From: Lacunisphaera limnophila
Lineage (GTDB): Bacteria; Verrucomicrobiota; Verrucomicrobiia; Opitutales; Opitutaceae
DNA length: 64,000 nt
NCBI RefSeq assembly: GCF_001746835.1
Contig: NZ_CP016094.1
Coordinates: 930,001-994,000 of the forward strand
Direction: 5' to 3'
A program made the position numbers and the translations under genes. Below the pieces are notes generated by a model that searched no databases, had not been told where the DNA came from, and saw nothing but the letters and a program-made list of their open reading frames with translations. This document shows, one piece after another, positions 62,682 to 64,000 of this stretch; position 1 is the first letter of the stretch; each line of letters starts with the position of its first letter.

Positions 62682-64000
62682 TCAGGGCCGGGCGACCTGG
62701 TTGCGTTCGCGAGCCGCCGTCACCAAGGCCCGTTCCTCGGGCAGGAGAGCTTCGCCGTCTGTGCCCCTGAGCAGTGCCTCACTGGCAGCGGCGCGTCCCG
62801 CCTCCGCCAGGATCACCCCTCCGGCCAGCGCATAACGCGGTTCGTTGTAGGAACTGGAGGGCAAGGTCTCGAGTACGGCTAGGGCGTCTGGCACCCGCTT
62901 TTCCCGCCAAAGAGCGAGGGCATGGGCTACGGTGGCGCCGGAATTCAACGGCTGCTGCCGCAGGTATTCCGCCGTCTCGACCGCGGTGGCGACCCGCCGG
63001 CGCCCGAGGAGGTGGCCCATGATGGCACTTTCAACCTGCACGACGGGGTCGCCGGGCATGGCCAGCCGCCATTCGGTGTAAACCTGCCAGAGCTGTTCAC
63101 TATCACCGCGTCCGAGGGCCGACGCAATCAGCTGCCGCCAGGCCCAAAGCTCGCGCGGCATGGTGCGGGCAATGGTCAGCAACACCAAGCGGTGCTCGGC
63201 CGGCCAGCCCCACAGCTCGGCCAGACGCAGCAGCATGCGCAGTCCGGCGGGTGAGGCCTTGCCGGCGTCGAGCGCCGCCGCCCAACCCGGGCGGATTCCC
63301 CCGGAGCGGCCCAGCGTGTCACTGGCCTGCGCGCGGAAGGCCTGTTCCACGGCCTCGGTGGGCACAGGCCCCCAGACCCCGGCCAGCAGCAAACGCCGCA
63401 GACGGGGCCAGTCTTTCAATCGGGCCGCGAATTCCCCCTCGGCGGATCGCAGCAGCGGGTTCGAACGCAGGTCCTCCGGGAGCGTGTCGATCCACTGCAG
63501 CACGGTCTCGGTCTGGCCGTTCAGGGACATCCAGTTGGCGAGACTGATGACATCTTCCGCCGCAGGTCGCGGCTGCTGCATCGCGTAGGCGACCAGCCGA
63601 TCGACGTGGTCCAGCTGGCTCGGCAGCGCGAGCAACGGTCCGCGAGGCGGGGCGAGGGTCACGGCTAGCGCCCGCAAGGCTGCGTCACGCTCCGCGGTCG
63701 GCCGAGGCCAGCGCCGCGCCAGGTCGCCGAGCAGCTCCGCCACGGCACGCATGCGCACCGGGTCCTGGCGCGCAAGTTCCAGCAGGGCGGCGCGAGCCGC
63801 CGGGGCCTTGGCCCCGTGCGGATCAGCCAGCCGGATCATCGCCAGGTTGAGCCGCACGCGAAGATCGTCCGGCGCGAGCCGGGCCAGCTCGGCCAGAGAT
63901 TTTTCCTGCTCGGCCGGATTTCGCTCCAGCAGGGCCAAGCCGGCTTGCAGACGAAAATACTCGGCCGGCTCGGGCCCCGGCGCCGGTACCTGCTCCAAGG
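62682..64000 (-). CDS. Tetratricopeptide-like helical-repeat protein, C-terminal part (5' end outside window)
   Basis: The frame is open to the right edge, so only about 439 C-terminal residues are seen. The sequence is almost entirely helical, with Ala/Leu/Arg-rich pairs such as RLQAGLALLERNPAEQEKSL and RNPLLRSAEGEFAARLKDW that match TPR-like periodicity of about 34 residues. No catalytic motif or membrane segment is visible in the part seen. It is upstream of sdhCAB on the same strand but separate by orientation of the promoter region. Function cannot be inferred from this part alone. Confidence 0.7.
   Translation of the reverse strand, partial: LEQVPAPGPEPAEYFRLQAGLALLERNPAEQEKSLAELARLAPDDLRVRLNLAMIRLADPHGAKAPAARAALLELARQDPVRMRAVAELLGDLARRWPRPTAERDAALRALAVTLAPPRGPLLALPSQLDHVDRLVAYAMQQPRPAAEDVISLANWMSLNGQTETVLQWIDTLPEDLRSNPLLRSAEGEFAARLKDWPRLRRLLLAGVWGPVPTEAVEQAFRAQASDTLGRSGGIRPGWAAALDAGKASPAGLRMLLRLAELWGWPAEHRLVLLTIARTMPRELWAWRQLIASALGRGDSEQLWQVYTEWRLAMPGDPVVQVESAIMGHLLGRRRVATAVETAEYLRQQPLNSGATVAHALALWREKRVPDALAVLETLPSSSYNEPRYALAGGVILAEAGRAAASEALLRGTDGEALLPEERALVTAARERNQVARP

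Overview
The window is a GC-rich bacterial chromosome segment that most resembles Verrucomicrobiota, probably Opitutales/Opitutaceae. That assignment rests on a giant protein with a LEPR-XLL-type N-terminus, an autotransporter-associated beta-strand repeat protein with a PEP-CTERM tail, a three-gene sdhCAB operon with one membrane anchor, and many lipoproteins and outer-membrane barrels. I saw no tRNA, rRNA, CRISPR array, phage or insertion sequence.

Positions 1-20600 form the most unusual block. A minus-strand gene fills positions 1-11641 and runs off the left edge: at least 3,880 codons without a stop, a LEPLEQRMLLSGD N-terminus, a block of 140-residue tandem units, and RTX-like glycine/aspartate motifs near the edge. 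Divergent from it, across about 300 bp, lies a compact plus-strand operon. It encodes a GAF-plus-adaptor membrane protein, a PqqD-like/M50 metalloprotease/adaptor fusion, a shortened SecA-like ATPase, a TolC-like channel, a periplasmic adaptor and a small lipoprotein. There is no ABC or RND pump, so I propose a SecA-like-motor, TolC-dependent exporter dedicated to the giant protein.

Positions 20800-36400 hold ribosomal protein bS18, a Sua5/TsaC enzyme, an exopolysaccharide export set (Wzc-like kinase, Wza-like protein, beta-barrel), hisC with a HAD phosphatase, an SDR oxidoreductase, an arsenate operon (arsR-gapdh-arsJ), the PEP-CTERM protein, a DEAD-box helicase whose N-terminus looks frameshifted, and a DUF3568-like lipoprotein. 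Positions 36400-45500 hold a large hybrid histidine kinase with an NMT1/THI5-like sensor, a PhzF-like enzyme, a barrel protein, a MocR-type regulator, a DJ-1/PfpI protein and an EamA exporter.

Positions 45600-64000 hold a CusA/CusB-type metal efflux pair with a small cysteine-rich secreted protein, a lipoprotein, lysA-gpsA, a small membrane protein, two tandem AbgT transporters with a DUF4203-like membrane protein, an LEA-type-2-like lipoprotein, a small membrane protein, sdhCAB, and the 3' part of a helical-repeat protein that leaves the right edge.
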